Of a DNA stretch of 14,785 nt, positions 1 to 8,454 are shown one piece after another. The stretch is from Paraglomus occultum (lineage: Eukaryota > Glomeromycota > Glomeromycetes > Paraglomerales > Paraglomeraceae): positions 1 through 14,785 of the forward strand of contig CAJVPJ010000901.1 in NCBI GenBank assembly GCA_910592205.1, read 5' to 3'. The first letter of the stretch is position 1. Every line of letters begins with the position of its first letter. The notes below the pieces were generated by a model. That model saw only the letters and a program-made list of their open reading frames with translations. It was not told where the DNA came from and did not search any database. Both the position numbers and the translations under genes were made by a program.

Positions 1-1149
1 TTCAAGAACGCCCAGCCTTATTATGGACATGTACTCAGAAATTTCACGTCTTGCTATACGAAGGACGAAAAGACGGCCCTGCGTGTATATTTCATTAAAA
101 ATCCTAAGCAAAAGGAAAGGTGTTGCTGTCCTTCCTGAAAAGGTTCGATGTCAGTGGAAGACTTGGAAATATTATGACGCAATCGAGCGCAACTAAAAAT
201 CCAAATATAGATTGATGGTTTCCGGGGTAATATTGTTTTTCGCTATTCAGACAAACTTATTGAAATTCCTAATATGATAAGGGGACCGATAAACTATGAG
301 CATCAATATTAAGAACATTGTTAGAATGTCTAACTGATATTACATCAGTTGCCTTACAGATTGAAACTCTTGGAGACGCTTACTGCTCAAATTCGGAATC
401 TTATGACCCAGTGAATTCAAAACAATTCAATCAAGGAATGATCAAACCAACGACACTTTCTATACAGTTCAAAAAAGAAAGTTATCAAAAGACCAACGTC
501 ATTCGATTCGATTACTAACAAACTGATACTGACTCCCAAAAGTAGTATTATAGATATGTGAAGGCCGGTACCAAATTGATTTCCGATTCTTGTTGATCGC
601 TTCCCCTAGCCCTATGTAGAGATCAAGCGTGAGTTTGCAGCTTGATGATCAAAGTAAAAGATATAAATGTCAGCATGCTGCGCTACCAGGAATTAGGACT
701 CTAATGCTGGTTTAACGAGGAGTTCCGTCCAACTTATCGGGTAGATATGATACTAAATACGATATTCAAGTTAACAGAGATGACATAGTACTGTTGTATT
801 AACAGTCCCATTAGCGTTGCCTTACTTCAAATAACGTCTAGTCGCCGGCTTTCCAAAGGCATATGCATCAATGCCAACAGAGTTTCAGTTCAATCACGTC
901 AAAATCGTTCGTTTACGGGCTGCGCAAAAGTGTTGTGAACACGATCATGTAGGCGCGCCAGAATCTAAGACAAACCCATTAGCCGTCAGTCCGTTAGATT
1001 GCATTACTGACTTGCTGTTTGGATTGAGTAAAATTATACGTTTTTGTTGTATAATAAGTCTGTATATATATATGCACGAAGATAAGTGACGAAAATGCGT
1101 CCGCCAAACCAGTTCGAATTTGGAGATTCAAAACTACAATTTCGTGTTA
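1..1149. other. Region without a recognisable gene
   Basis: I see no ORF longer than about 70 codons and none whose product I recognise. The most protein-like stretch is at 318-518 (+), 66 codons ending in TAA. It follows an acceptor-like sequence ending in CAG near 358-360, and a TACTAAC motif lies at 513-519, but no canonical donor accompanies it, so I do not call a gene. The far left end is open in frame 1 up to about base 138, without any recognised domain. A short (TA)n run lies near 1061-1072. Confidence 0.5.
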
Positions 1150-1260
1150 CAGTTACAAATTAGGAAAAAATTCAGACGGTTTAATATAAATGAATGTATA
1201 ATAATTCCGAGGACGCGATAGCTCACCTATACACACGTTTCGTTCATCTCCGCAGAAGAT

Positions 1261-2072
1261 GGACGTTGAAAAACAAGTCGAGCACCTTTCCATGCAAATG
1301 GGCAACTTGATCAAGTGGTTCAGGAAATGAAGAACTAGGTCGGGAAGGTGGCCAGTTTTGCGTTCGGGACCTCAATTCGTTGTGGCACTCCGAAACCACA
1401 AAAACGCTAGCCCGAATGCTGGCGTTGTCGAGGATGAAGAAATTGAAGATATTCAAGGGTTTGGTTTCTCCTGCCCTAACAAAGGAAGAATTGAAAATCT
1501 GTGACCATGAATTGGTACTGTGGGAGGTACGTGGGAGGTACGTGGGAGGTACTGCTGAGTCAAAATGGAGATCATGCCGACATATACTCCCGAACGATTG
1601 GTATAAAAAGGATGGAAGTGAAGGACTTATGCCTCATGTCTCAGAAGGTAGCAGACTCATTGAAACACAAGGACATTGCAACAATTTACCGGTGGAATTT
1701 CGATGAATGGCAAAACGTCCTTGTTTTGCTTTACAGAAATAATGGATGGTCTCTTTTATGTAAATATTTTGCAAGCCCAGCTTCTTCCGTTTGCCCAACA
1801 GATCTATGGTAGAAGATGGCGTCTGCAACAAGATAATGATCCTAAGCACACTTCACGTGTTGCAAAGGAATTTTTTTCTCAAAACAACATTCATGTAATG
1901 GAGTGGCCGTCTAACAGCCCAGATCTGAATCCCATTGAGAATATGTGGCAGTTAGTTAAAAACATTGTGGAAAAAAAGAATGCCTAAAGATATTAGCGAG
2001 TTAAATCAATTTATGGGGATAGAATTTCGTATTAAAATTTCTATACTTAATAAAGTAGTTTATAAGCTTTAA
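1261..2072 (+). pseudogene. Broken Tc1/mariner DD34E transposase
   Basis: The conserved catalytic half reads from about 1676: GGIS...GKT...FTEIMDG, then QQDNDPKHTS with the second catalytic Asp at 1832-1834, and SPDLNPIENMW with the catalytic Glu at 1937-1939. Exactly 34 residues separate Asp and Glu, which defines DD34E. The frame hits TAA at 1985-1987. In the +1 frame after the A-run at 1971-1977 the family-like C-terminus (MPKDISELNQFMGIEF) continues to a TAA at 2070-2072, so a one-base indel has broken the gene. Upstream, only an RSGR-P linker-like motif near 1339-1353 survives. The helix-turn-helix region and the first catalytic Asp cannot be found, and three frames are mixed over 1330-1675. 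In intact relatives the protein cuts and pastes the element through its terminal repeats; this copy should be inactive. Confidence 0.85.
1520..1552 (+). repeat. Three perfect tandem copies of an 11-bp unit
   Basis: GTGGGAGGTAC occurs at 1520-1530, 1531-1541 and 1542-1552 without mismatch. The unit length is not a multiple of three, so each added copy shifts the reading frame of the dead transposase around it. This probably contributed to, or followed, loss of the gene. Confidence 0.95.
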
Positions 2073-2079
2073 AATAAGT

Positions 2080-2157
2080 CTACTTTCATATGTCTCCGTT
2101 GGGCAGTTGCTGAGATATACAAGTTTATTTGTGCGTCATTTTTTTCGCAACACACTG
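2080..2157 (+). repeat. Right terminal region of the Tc1/mariner element
   Basis: This stretch lies between the transposase stop and the TA dinucleotide at 2158-2159. Its outermost bases end CGCAACACACTG, typical in form for a Tc1-type terminal inverted repeat. The matching left end (from 1150) is much degraded, so extent and boundary rest mainly on the TA and on distance from the coding part. Confidence 0.5.
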
Positions 2158-2192
2158 TATATTGATCAACATTTCTGCCTTTCATATTTCAG

Positions 2193-2738
2193 AGGAAATC
2201 AACCATTTCTCCACCCAACAGACAGCAGGATCAGAATTTCTCCAACATGTAGGCAACCCATAATCAGACTCTCTATTTCAAGCAATTGATTCTACATCCA
2301 GAAGTATACCCCTATTCTGTAGATATGTCTTCTGATTAAAGTATACATACCATTGAGAATTTTTTCTTTGATATCCCAACTCCCAAAATATTTAAATATT
2401 CAGAATACTTCTGCAAAACTATATTTGCATATTTTTTAACACATTATAATTATGACCCATGACTATTTTTCTGATTCTTTATTTTTTCTACACTAAGTAT
2501 ATGGGGTCTTACTTTATATATCGAACTAGTAGGTGGTTGAACTCTGGCATCATTGAGATTATTCCATCCATTATTTAGTGAGAAGTGAAGTATGCACTTT
2601 ATATTTACACAGTTTTTTTTCACAGATCCGATAATAATAAGACAGAGGCAGAAGTTTTGACCAGGTAAGTCCCTATAAATAAACTTACCATATTTCTTCC
2701 CTGTTACTAATTCTGTGAATTCTTTGAGTTCTAGATAA
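2193..2738 (+). other. Candidate 3' exons of a spliced gene, unrecognised
   Basis: A pyrimidine-rich acceptor ends in AG at 2191-2192. The following frame is open for 19 codons (starting RKSTISPPNRQQDQ) to a TAG at 2250-2252. A second exon-like piece, 2626-2664 (39 nt), sits between an acceptor with a T-run and CAG (2616-2625) and a perfect donor, CAG/GTAAGT. Joined at a weak GT at 2249, the two pieces keep one frame, giving ...NFSNISDNNKTEAEVLT. The intron at 2665-2734 has strong signals, and the frame then stops within four codons. I recognise no protein family. The Tc1 end lies only 35 bases upstream of the first acceptor, so the transposon may sit in an intron of this gene. It could also be chance in AT-rich DNA. 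Confidence 0.28.
2665..2734 (+). other. Candidate 70-nt spliceosomal intron
   Basis: It has donor GTAAGT after CAG, branch-point-like TACTAAT at 2705-2711 with the branch adenine 24 nt from the end, and acceptor TTCTAG. Size and spacing are typical of fungal introns. Each motif alone is expected a few times by chance in a window this AT-rich; the correctly spaced combination is what makes it worth recording. Confidence 0.4.
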
Positions 2739-3213
2739 TCAATAAGAAGAGTCGGGACATATTAATAACCAGATAGCATATAGCATGTATATAATGAACT
2801 AGATAGCATTTGCCTCCACAAATAATTGAACGCATTGTTGGTATATTTTTTGTCTCCTCTGATCTCTATTTAGTACAATGCTAACGAATTCGGCCTTCTA
2901 AAAAGAAGACAAGGAAAGCTGGCTAGATTGTCATAACCTATCTCAGCTATTTTATTGCAATGGGAATCGGTCAGAATCGCTAAGCTGGCTGGCATACGAT
3001 ATCAAATGATGTATAAAATGCATTCGACCCATTAAACTCGCGATAAGAATAACTGGGCGTCATAACCTGAATCGGGAAGTATCTTATAATCGAAATTAAC
3101 CACAATCGTCAAACTGATATACTTTATATATATTATATACCACATACAGCAGCCTGATGACGAAAATCGGTCAAGATCACCAAACTGCTATATGACTCTT
3201 GAATGACATAACA

Positions 3214-3277
3214 GGTGTCAAATTTCTGTCATCACGACACATGACGATGGTGTCAAATTTCTGCCGTCACGACACAT
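3214..3277. repeat. Two-copy direct repeat, 29-bp unit
   Basis: The units 3214-3242 and 3249-3277 differ only in three adjacent bases in the middle (TCA versus CCG after TTTCTG), with a start-to-start distance of 35. Each unit carries the inverted pair GTGTC...GACAC near its ends. The pair as a whole is bracketed by CAGGT and ACCTG. Two copies and a 6-bp spacer do not make a CRISPR array. Confidence 0.85.
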
Positions 3278-3290
3278 ACCTGAATGGGAA

Positions 3291-3324
3291 AAGTGGAAAT
3301 AACATAATTACGTTATTTCCACTT
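3291..3324. repeat. 34-bp near-perfect palindrome
   Basis: The arms AAGTGGAAATAAC (3291-3303) and GTTATTTCCACTT (3312-3324) are exact inverted repeats. The 8-base centre ATAATTAC is itself palindromic except for one base pair. The palindrome begins 13 bases after the two-copy direct repeat. It could be a protein-binding site, a hairpin-forming end of a small mobile element, or a chance survivor of one. Confidence 0.85.
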
Positions 3325-3530
3325 ACTATATGCCTTGCTTCTATTTTTGTAATAAAGTACGCGTTCTTGTATTAATAAATTGTCACTTGTCTCATGTAAT
3401 ATGAAAATAAAATTAAAGCCTAATTACCAAATCTGGTATAATTGTCATCAAAAACACGATTAGAGAAAGCTGAAAAACTTTAATAACCACATCAACGATC
3501 AACAAAAGTTAAACTGGCTATAAAAATTAA

Positions 3531-3736
3531 ATGTCAAGGTCAACAACCGGAGACTTCTCCACGATTAGCGTAAGTAGTAAACTGGACACATTAATAAACT
3601 TATAAGTATACAATATCTAGGCTATCCAATTAATTACTGACATATTTAGCTTCCTTGTTTTTTAGAACGGTGAAGGGTTAGGCCAAGCAAGTATAAAGCA
3701 TTTGCCTTCTTTCGATAACACCCAGAAATTAATTTG
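3531..3736 (+). other. Candidate 5' exons of a small spliced gene, unrecognised
   Basis: An ATG at 3531 (A at -3) opens 13 codons (MSRSTTGDFSTIS) that end exactly at a GTAAGT donor at 3570. After a 96-nt intron-like stretch, the second exon (from 3666) continues in the same frame for 23 codons starting NGEGLGQASIKHLPSF, and ends at another donor, GTAAGA, at 3737. A following acceptor after CTTTTCTTTTCTTTAG (AG at 3881-3882) would add about eight codons to a TAA. I do not recognise the product. Against a gene: the predicted protein is only about 45 residues, and TATAAAA at 3519-3525 lies too close to the ATG to be its TATA box. It could be a decayed or non-coding transcript. Confidence 0.3.
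3570..3665 (+). other. Candidate 96-nt spliceosomal intron
   Basis: Donor GTAAGT, branch-like TACTGAC at 3635-3641 with its adenine 25 nt before the end, then a strong pyrimidine tract (CTTCCTTGTTTTTTAG). The frame is open on both sides and stays in phase across the junction. It is the best intron signal in the window. Confidence 0.45.
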
Positions 3737-5900
3737 GTAAGAATCATATATGACGAATCAAAGCGACTTTTCGACGCAAGCGTTCGTGTCGCATTAAACC
3801 AATTTGTTGGAAAATGTTAATATTAAAGCGTTTAGTCTAAAATATTTTTTGTCAAACTAGATTAAACTTTTCTTTTCTTTAGCCAAACGAAATATGAATT
3901 GTTATAATATTGGTTCTCTCAGTCTACAATGCATGAATACGTAAAGTAAGATGCACACTCCTGACGAATATCCCAAATTTCTTCACGCATCACATGCAAT
4001 CACTACTGATTAGCTTATGTTTTTTAATATGAATGGTGTGTAACGTGGACAAAATGACGAATTTCTATTTGTGCTAATGGGGGGGACTCTAATTCGTATT
4101 TTAATATGCCCGCATTTTAGGCTTGCTCGGGACAAGAAAAACAAACATTTTATTGCAATACAGTATTTCAATGTGCCATGAGTGTAAATTAAGTTTGAAT
4201 TAATATACTACGTTTGCGCTTTCACGTTTATGTATTTATCATTTGTAAAAAGTGATGGCTCTTTGCTTTGTTGGGTATGGTTGGAAAATCGCGCATTCTT
4301 CGGAAGGCCGAGAGCCCACCAATGAACATGTTTTCACATTTAAGTTCGTAATGAAAATTTTAGAACTTTTAATTTGTGTTTTCTACCTATTCAGTGTAAC
4401 GGGAAGACGGAAAGTTGTTCCGCTATACAGGTACTGTGCAGATGATGGCTAGTCTTTGAATACAGGCTTTCATACAATACAATATAGTAATTGGCCAAGA
4501 GTGGCCGATTGTAATTATGTATTGTGTTAGTTATGAAATTAGCTATGTATTACTAATAACCTTATTTAAATGACAAAAACAGAACGGATAAATGACGATA
4601 TCGTTTCACAATGATCCAGACTCAATTGTGAGCCACATGGAGATGGCAACTTATAATGAAAAAATTGCTAGTTCACGCACGACATTTGGAAACCAGCAAA
4701 TTATTTGCCATTTTTGTCGAATACCCCCAGTAGTTACTGTTGTTGTATCACGAAGCATATCGATTGGTCTTGTTGGCCAATTATAGTAACAACCAAAATT
4801 CCCATACCCAACATTATATGACTAGCTATACTGTATGTCCATACAGAATATGTCCGTCGCCGAGTATTAATATTATCCACACTGTTGACTTTCTCCTACA
4901 TTTTACCCTACGAGCCGCCGACGCTTTTGCCGCACGATTGCGATTTTTACTCTCCAGAAAACAATCACAACTGAACAAAGACCCAACCTTATTTATCTAT
5001 TAAAGTTTGGTCAAACAATATTTAATTGGCGGAACTTATGACGCCCTCACTTTAACACGTGCAAGGAATTTACACAGACATATTTATTTACAAAATTCAC
5101 CTCTGTATTATTATCCACGCAACATTCGATCGATTGTTCCCCGCATAATGCAAGTATTATGCATACATTTCATTCATTATTAATGTCATTTTAGACTTGG
5201 CAGTGAGAATGACAATGCAAGGCAAAAGACCGTTATGTTTCCAAAGCAGTACATACGCAGCGAGATGTCTCGTTCGTTTGCCGTTGATTGTAGACTGAAC
5301 ATCACGGCTGCAAAAGAGCGGCCAGCTGTAAATGCCCAGAGATGCGATTGGTTTTCTTGACCACGACGGATTTCCTTTGTCTCGAATGTCAATTGCCCGT
5401 GCTGTTATTTTAAGCAAGTTTCCGATTAGTCGATATGCATTTCATTCATTTGGGTGATGGAATAACGTGAACGCTCACGCCTAGCTCTTAGAGAATAGCA
5501 CAGTCAGGGAAAAAATAGAACATATCAACAAATTGGGAAATCGACATGCTCTGAACCATAAACATTCATATTAAATTATTATTTTAACTTTAGATTGTTC
5601 CTTATTAATATACGAATTAATATCGATTATTTATTATTTGTGTATCTTTTACTGCATGTCAACTATTAATAATGAAACTTTCCATATGTATAGTATTCAT
5701 TATAGCTCATACGCGTTGTACTATAAGAGCAATATAAATAATAAATCAAAATACTCAATACAACCCAGTTCACGCCAGTATTTATTTACAGCTGCAAGCC
5801 TTCAAAAACTCCTACGCTCCTCAGAGCCAACCATAAACAAAACCCAAATTTGATCAGTTTGACATATCCAATTAAGCGAACATACTACTTACCCTGAATT
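3737..5900. other. Region without a firm gene
   Basis: Short ORFs only. The most protein-like is an ATG at 4254 (+) opening MALCFVGYGWKIAHSSEGRE..., followed by an acceptor-like TCTACCTATTCAG (4382-4394) and, further on, TACTAAT at 4551-4557 with AACAG ending at 4582. No combination of exons gives a recognisable or long product, so I do not call a gene. Around 5160-5450 the DNA is locally richer in G+C, but the ORFs there lack ATG starts and resemble nothing I know. Confidence 0.45.
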
Positions 5901-6078
5901 ATACTCTCAACAAAGAATTATTTAAACGAGAGCTGGCGGATGCTTGGATCAAAAAAAGAAACCAAAAAAAACCTCAACTTTTGTGGTTATATTTATTCCC
6001 CATTCATAGTACTATTCGGCATAGTCACATTATACGGACACTTTTTGAAATTACTCTATCAAAGCAACTCAAAAAAGA

Positions 6079-6095
6079 CCCCCTCCCCTCTCCAC
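6079..6095 (+). promoter_or_regulatory. Pyrimidine-rich leader before the HMG gene
   Basis: A C/T-only tract, apart from its last bases, lies 40-56 bases before the chosen ATG at 6135. Such tracts are common just before or at transcription starts in fungal genes. It supports taking 6135 rather than 5940 as the start codon. No clear TATA box is assigned. Confidence 0.4.
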
Positions 6096-6134
6096 ATAAT
6101 ACACTTACCCATACCTAAACCAACACTCGAAACC

Positions 6135-7313
6135 ATGTCTCCAGTAACAACGCAATCCCCACGACAACGTAGTCAATCCCCTTACAATAAATCTCGTCAA
6201 ACTCAAACTCAAACTCAAACTGCCGTTATATACGCTGATCTGGACAATTCGCATGAAAAAGTGATCGTGCAATTCACAGACGGGTCTCAAATAGACTTTC
6301 CCGTCCCTTCTGCCCAAGACATACGCGATCGCTTTTTCTATCGAAAAGCCAAATCATCTGACAAACCGGCTAGACCTCCGAACAAATTCTTCATCTTTCG
6401 TACCATGCTACAGGGTAGCATCGACGCCTTGAAATTACAAGTCCCAATCGTTTCCGGGTTGGCTAGTGAAGTATGGAAAAAATGCAGCGATGACGTTAAG
6501 GAGTTATTTACCAAGCTGGCTGCTAGAGCAAAAGCCGAACATAGTGAAATAAATCCCGGTTACGTATATAAACCGTTTCGGAGGAACAGCAGCGAAAGTT
6601 CGGATGATAAGGCAAGGGCAGAAGACAGTCATGACGAGAACTCGGAACGAACGCAAACCGAAACGACAGAAACCACGGAATCATTGCCGTCGAGTCCATC
6701 CACTCTTACCCCATATACTCACTTTCCATTATGTCAAAGTGGTGGGTATTACATGATGCCTGAAGCTCTCCGCAAAGAAGCATGCGCTTTTGACGAACAA
6801 CTCGAGGGCTCACATATTCTCCTCAGTGGATATATGAACGCTTATACATGCGGTGATTATTGTAATGACGCCGGCAATTACCCAGACACACCTCCGGTCG
6901 AAGAATCTCCGTATCCAGTCACGTACGATTATCCGACATTCGATGTCAAACATTTAGCTATCAGCACCATGAACAATGGAAACGTAACATCTTGTGAGAT
7001 GAACAATAACAGCAACGAAAGCAAATTCAGTATGCAACCACTCGTTTATCAAGCACTCGATGTTTCCTCTGGCTGCTATTCGTATCCCTACAACTACATA
7101 CCCGAGTATACATCAAACATACCACATGACACTTCAATGTCTTTCGCAGTCTCATCCTCGGTCTTTTACCTCAACGCAATCCCACCATCATCTGTTCCCT
7201 ACGGTCAATCTCATACGCCATCTCTCTCTCCGACGTCCACCATTCCATACAGCGACTCGTCCTCGATATGTTATAGTGCATCCGATAAGGTTGATGATGA
7301 GTCCAGTGAATAA
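6135..7313 (+). CDS. MATA_HMG-type HMG-box protein (putative transcription factor)
   Basis: A 392-residue, intronless protein with one HMG box at residues 80-150: RPPNKFFIFR at 80-89, Trp114, then LA...K..H...NPGYVYKP ending in basic RR. This pattern matches the fungal MATA_HMG branch, whose members bind the DNA minor groove and include mating-type regulators. The family is known to be expanded in arbuscular mycorrhizal fungi. Residues 1-29 hold an S/P/Q-rich lead and a QT repeat, 30-68 a folded-looking segment. After the box comes an S/E/T-rich acidic linker (about 151-190) and a long Tyr/Ser/Pro/Asn-rich tail that may be an activation region. I chose the ATG at 6135 (ACCATGT context). The frame is open upstream to an ATG at 5940, but those 65 residues contain a hydrophobic segment and look like translated leader. 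The role in mating or development is inference. Confidence 0.85.
   Translation: MSPVTTQSPRQRSQSPYNKSRQTQTQTQTAVIYADLDNSHEKVIVQFTDGSQIDFPVPSAQDIRDRFFYRKAKSSDKPARPPNKFFIFRTMLQGSIDALKLQVPIVSGLASEVWKKCSDDVKELFTKLAARAKAEHSEINPGYVYKPFRRNSSESSDDKARAEDSHDENSERTQTETTETTESLPSSPSTLTPYTHFPLCQSGGYYMMPEALRKEACAFDEQLEGSHILLSGYMNAYTCGDYCNDAGNYPDTPPVEESPYPVTYDYPTFDVKHLAISTMNNGNVTSCEMNNNSNESKFSMQPLVYQALDVSSGCYSYPYNYIPEYTSNIPHDTSMSFAVSSSVFYLNAIPPSSVPYGQSHTPSLSPTSTIPYSDSSSICYSASDKVDDESSE
6198..6221 (+). repeat. (CAAACT)4 microsatellite inside the HMG gene
   Basis: Four exact CAAACT units encode the alternating Gln-Thr stretch just N-terminal of the conserved part. The six-base unit keeps the frame, so copy number can vary without breaking the protein. 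Confidence 0.95.
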
Positions 7314-8454
7314 TTATGACTGGGAATTTTCATCCGTGATAAGTTTTGGAAATGGCAATGGAAATTAAGTTGATAGCCGGGGAAACGGAGCAAACATTTC
7401 GTTGAACCATTTGCCTTGATACAAACAATTTTCTGTTGGCGGTTGTTGTTTTTGTCGCGTTGTCAGTCTGTCTGGTTGTCGGGTCGTTCGGTCTGTCTGG
7501 ATTGGTTTCTTTCCCTAGTTCGGTTTCCTCTTTCATATCCAAAGTGCTATGGTTATTTGTGATTTTAAGACTCTACATTTTACTTGGGTTTTTGACAATG
7601 TGTTGCACAAGGCTTATAATATTAATATAAGATATACGCTAAGAGCCAATAATTCACACTAAGTTAGAGATAAGGATATATGAATATAATTTTGATATAG
7701 TTTGTAACATATGGTTAAAACAAGTTAGATCACGTATTAAATAAGAATTTATATTTTAAGAATATGGTAAGTTTTAAGGACAATTGTTTACACGCGCAAA
7801 GCCTCGGAAAATTACATACATAAATAACAACAAAATTCCCTCTCAGAAATCTGTCAATCTCGTCCTTGTTCTCTCGATTGTTTGTTGTTTTTTTCTCTTC
7901 CTTGACGTTTTCCACATAAACTTTGCAACTATGTCAAATTAAGGAGGGGAACATGCATGGTATGGGAAAACAAAAGAAACTCACGAGTAAGCGAAGGAAA
8001 AGATCATTTGTATTAATATAGTTTGGTCCACTGTTGATAGATGGGAATGGAAGCGAGCAATGAATGTGAGATAATGAATGGTGAGAAAAGAATGTGGGAA
8101 TCTTTAAACGGAATCTCCCGGACGAGAGAATTTTTGTGATGTATGATGACGCATTCTAAACAAATAGTCATGTGATGTAGATCATTTCATAAAACGCACG
8201 TTTTATATTGGAGGCAGCTTTATTTGAATTTTACGATTAAAACTAAAAATCTAACGTCTCCAATTATAATGTCTTTTTTTTTTATATAGTATATTATTAT
8301 ATCAGATAAAGACCTCTGATATTTCACAGTGAAATGAAGAAGAAGCTACATTTTTTACAGAGCAGTCCCGAGACTGCCTGTGAAGCAAAATAACCAACTA
8401 TTTCGAAATATTGCAAAAAAGATCTATTTCAAAATATTTTACAAACAACAATTC
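7314..8454. other. Convergent intergenic region
   Basis: The HMG gene and the LPMO-like gene end facing each other here. The part after the HMG stop contains a G/T-rich stretch (about 7430-7510) with GTCTGTCTGG twice (7466-7475 and 7491-7500), and a pyrimidine-rich stretch near 7855-7905. I see no ORF with support; the hairpins at 8299-8381 are listed separately. Confidence 0.5.
8299..8381 (-). other. Cluster of three hairpins downstream of the LPMO-like gene
   Basis: Hairpin 1 is ATATCAGA/TCTGATAT (8299-8306 with 8315-8322, 8-nt loop). Hairpin 2 is the near-palindrome ATTTCACAGTGAAAT (8321-8335). Hairpin 3 is ACAG-A-GCAGTC/GACTGC-CTGT (8357-8367 with 8372-8381), ten pairs with one bulged base and the 4-base loop CCGA (TCGG on the minus strand). 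All lie 74-156 bases past the stop codon on the minus strand, so probably in or just beyond its 3' UTR. Function is unknown. A bacterial-type terminator is not meant, since the setting is eukaryotic. Confidence 0.5.

Larger units (their letters stand above)
1150..2157 (+). mobile_element. Decayed Tc1/mariner (DD34E) DNA transposon
   Basis: The readable transposase C-terminus defines the family. The proposed right end is CTG at 2155-2157, followed by TA (2158-2159), the usual Tc1/mariner target. The last 80 bases, read in reverse complement, begin CAGTGTGTTGCGAAAAAAAT. The proposed left end begins CAGT at 1150 after TA (1148-1149) and shares scattered blocks with the right end in the same order (CAGT, GAAAAAAT, GACG, AATA-AA, TGTATA), so it may be a decayed inverted terminal repeat. 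About 1.0 kb is shorter than the roughly 1.3-1.6 kb usual for intact relatives, and this fits internal deletion of the 5' coding part. The right end is fairly firm, the left end is inference. The element looks immobile because its transposase is broken. Confidence 0.6.
2930..3522. repeat. Field of degenerate dispersed repeats
   Basis: Four degraded copies share a core like AATCGGTCAAGATC...AAACTGCTAT: at about 2964-2990, 3091-3120, 3164-3193 and 3490-3522. The first two are also preceded by GTCATAACCT (2930-2939 and 3059-3068). Spacing is uneven (roughly 130, 70 and 330 bases), so this is not a clean tandem array. It may be the remains of an old repetitive element. Found by eye; no alignment statistics. 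Confidence 0.4.

Noticed and set aside
1111-1125. AGTTCGAATTTGG, resembling a tRNA T-loop
   Set aside because: No matching acceptor stem, D-arm or anticodon arm can be folded around it.
1380-1849. Several overlapping ORFs of 70-108 codons on both strands inside the Tc1 element
   Set aside because: They are out-of-frame or antisense readings of the broken transposase; only the frame with the DD34E motifs has family signatures.
3214-3277. Possible CRISPR-like array
   Set aside because: Only two units with a 6-base spacer and mismatches in the middle, in eukaryotic DNA with no cas gene.
5157-5417. Minus-strand ORF of 86 codons
   Set aside because: Its first codon is TTG, no ATG start fits, and the product shows no recognisable motif.
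7060-7368. 102-codon plus-strand ORF overlapping the end of the HMG gene
   Set aside because: An out-of-frame shadow of the HMG coding sequence, with a composition reflecting the Tyr/Ser-rich tail.
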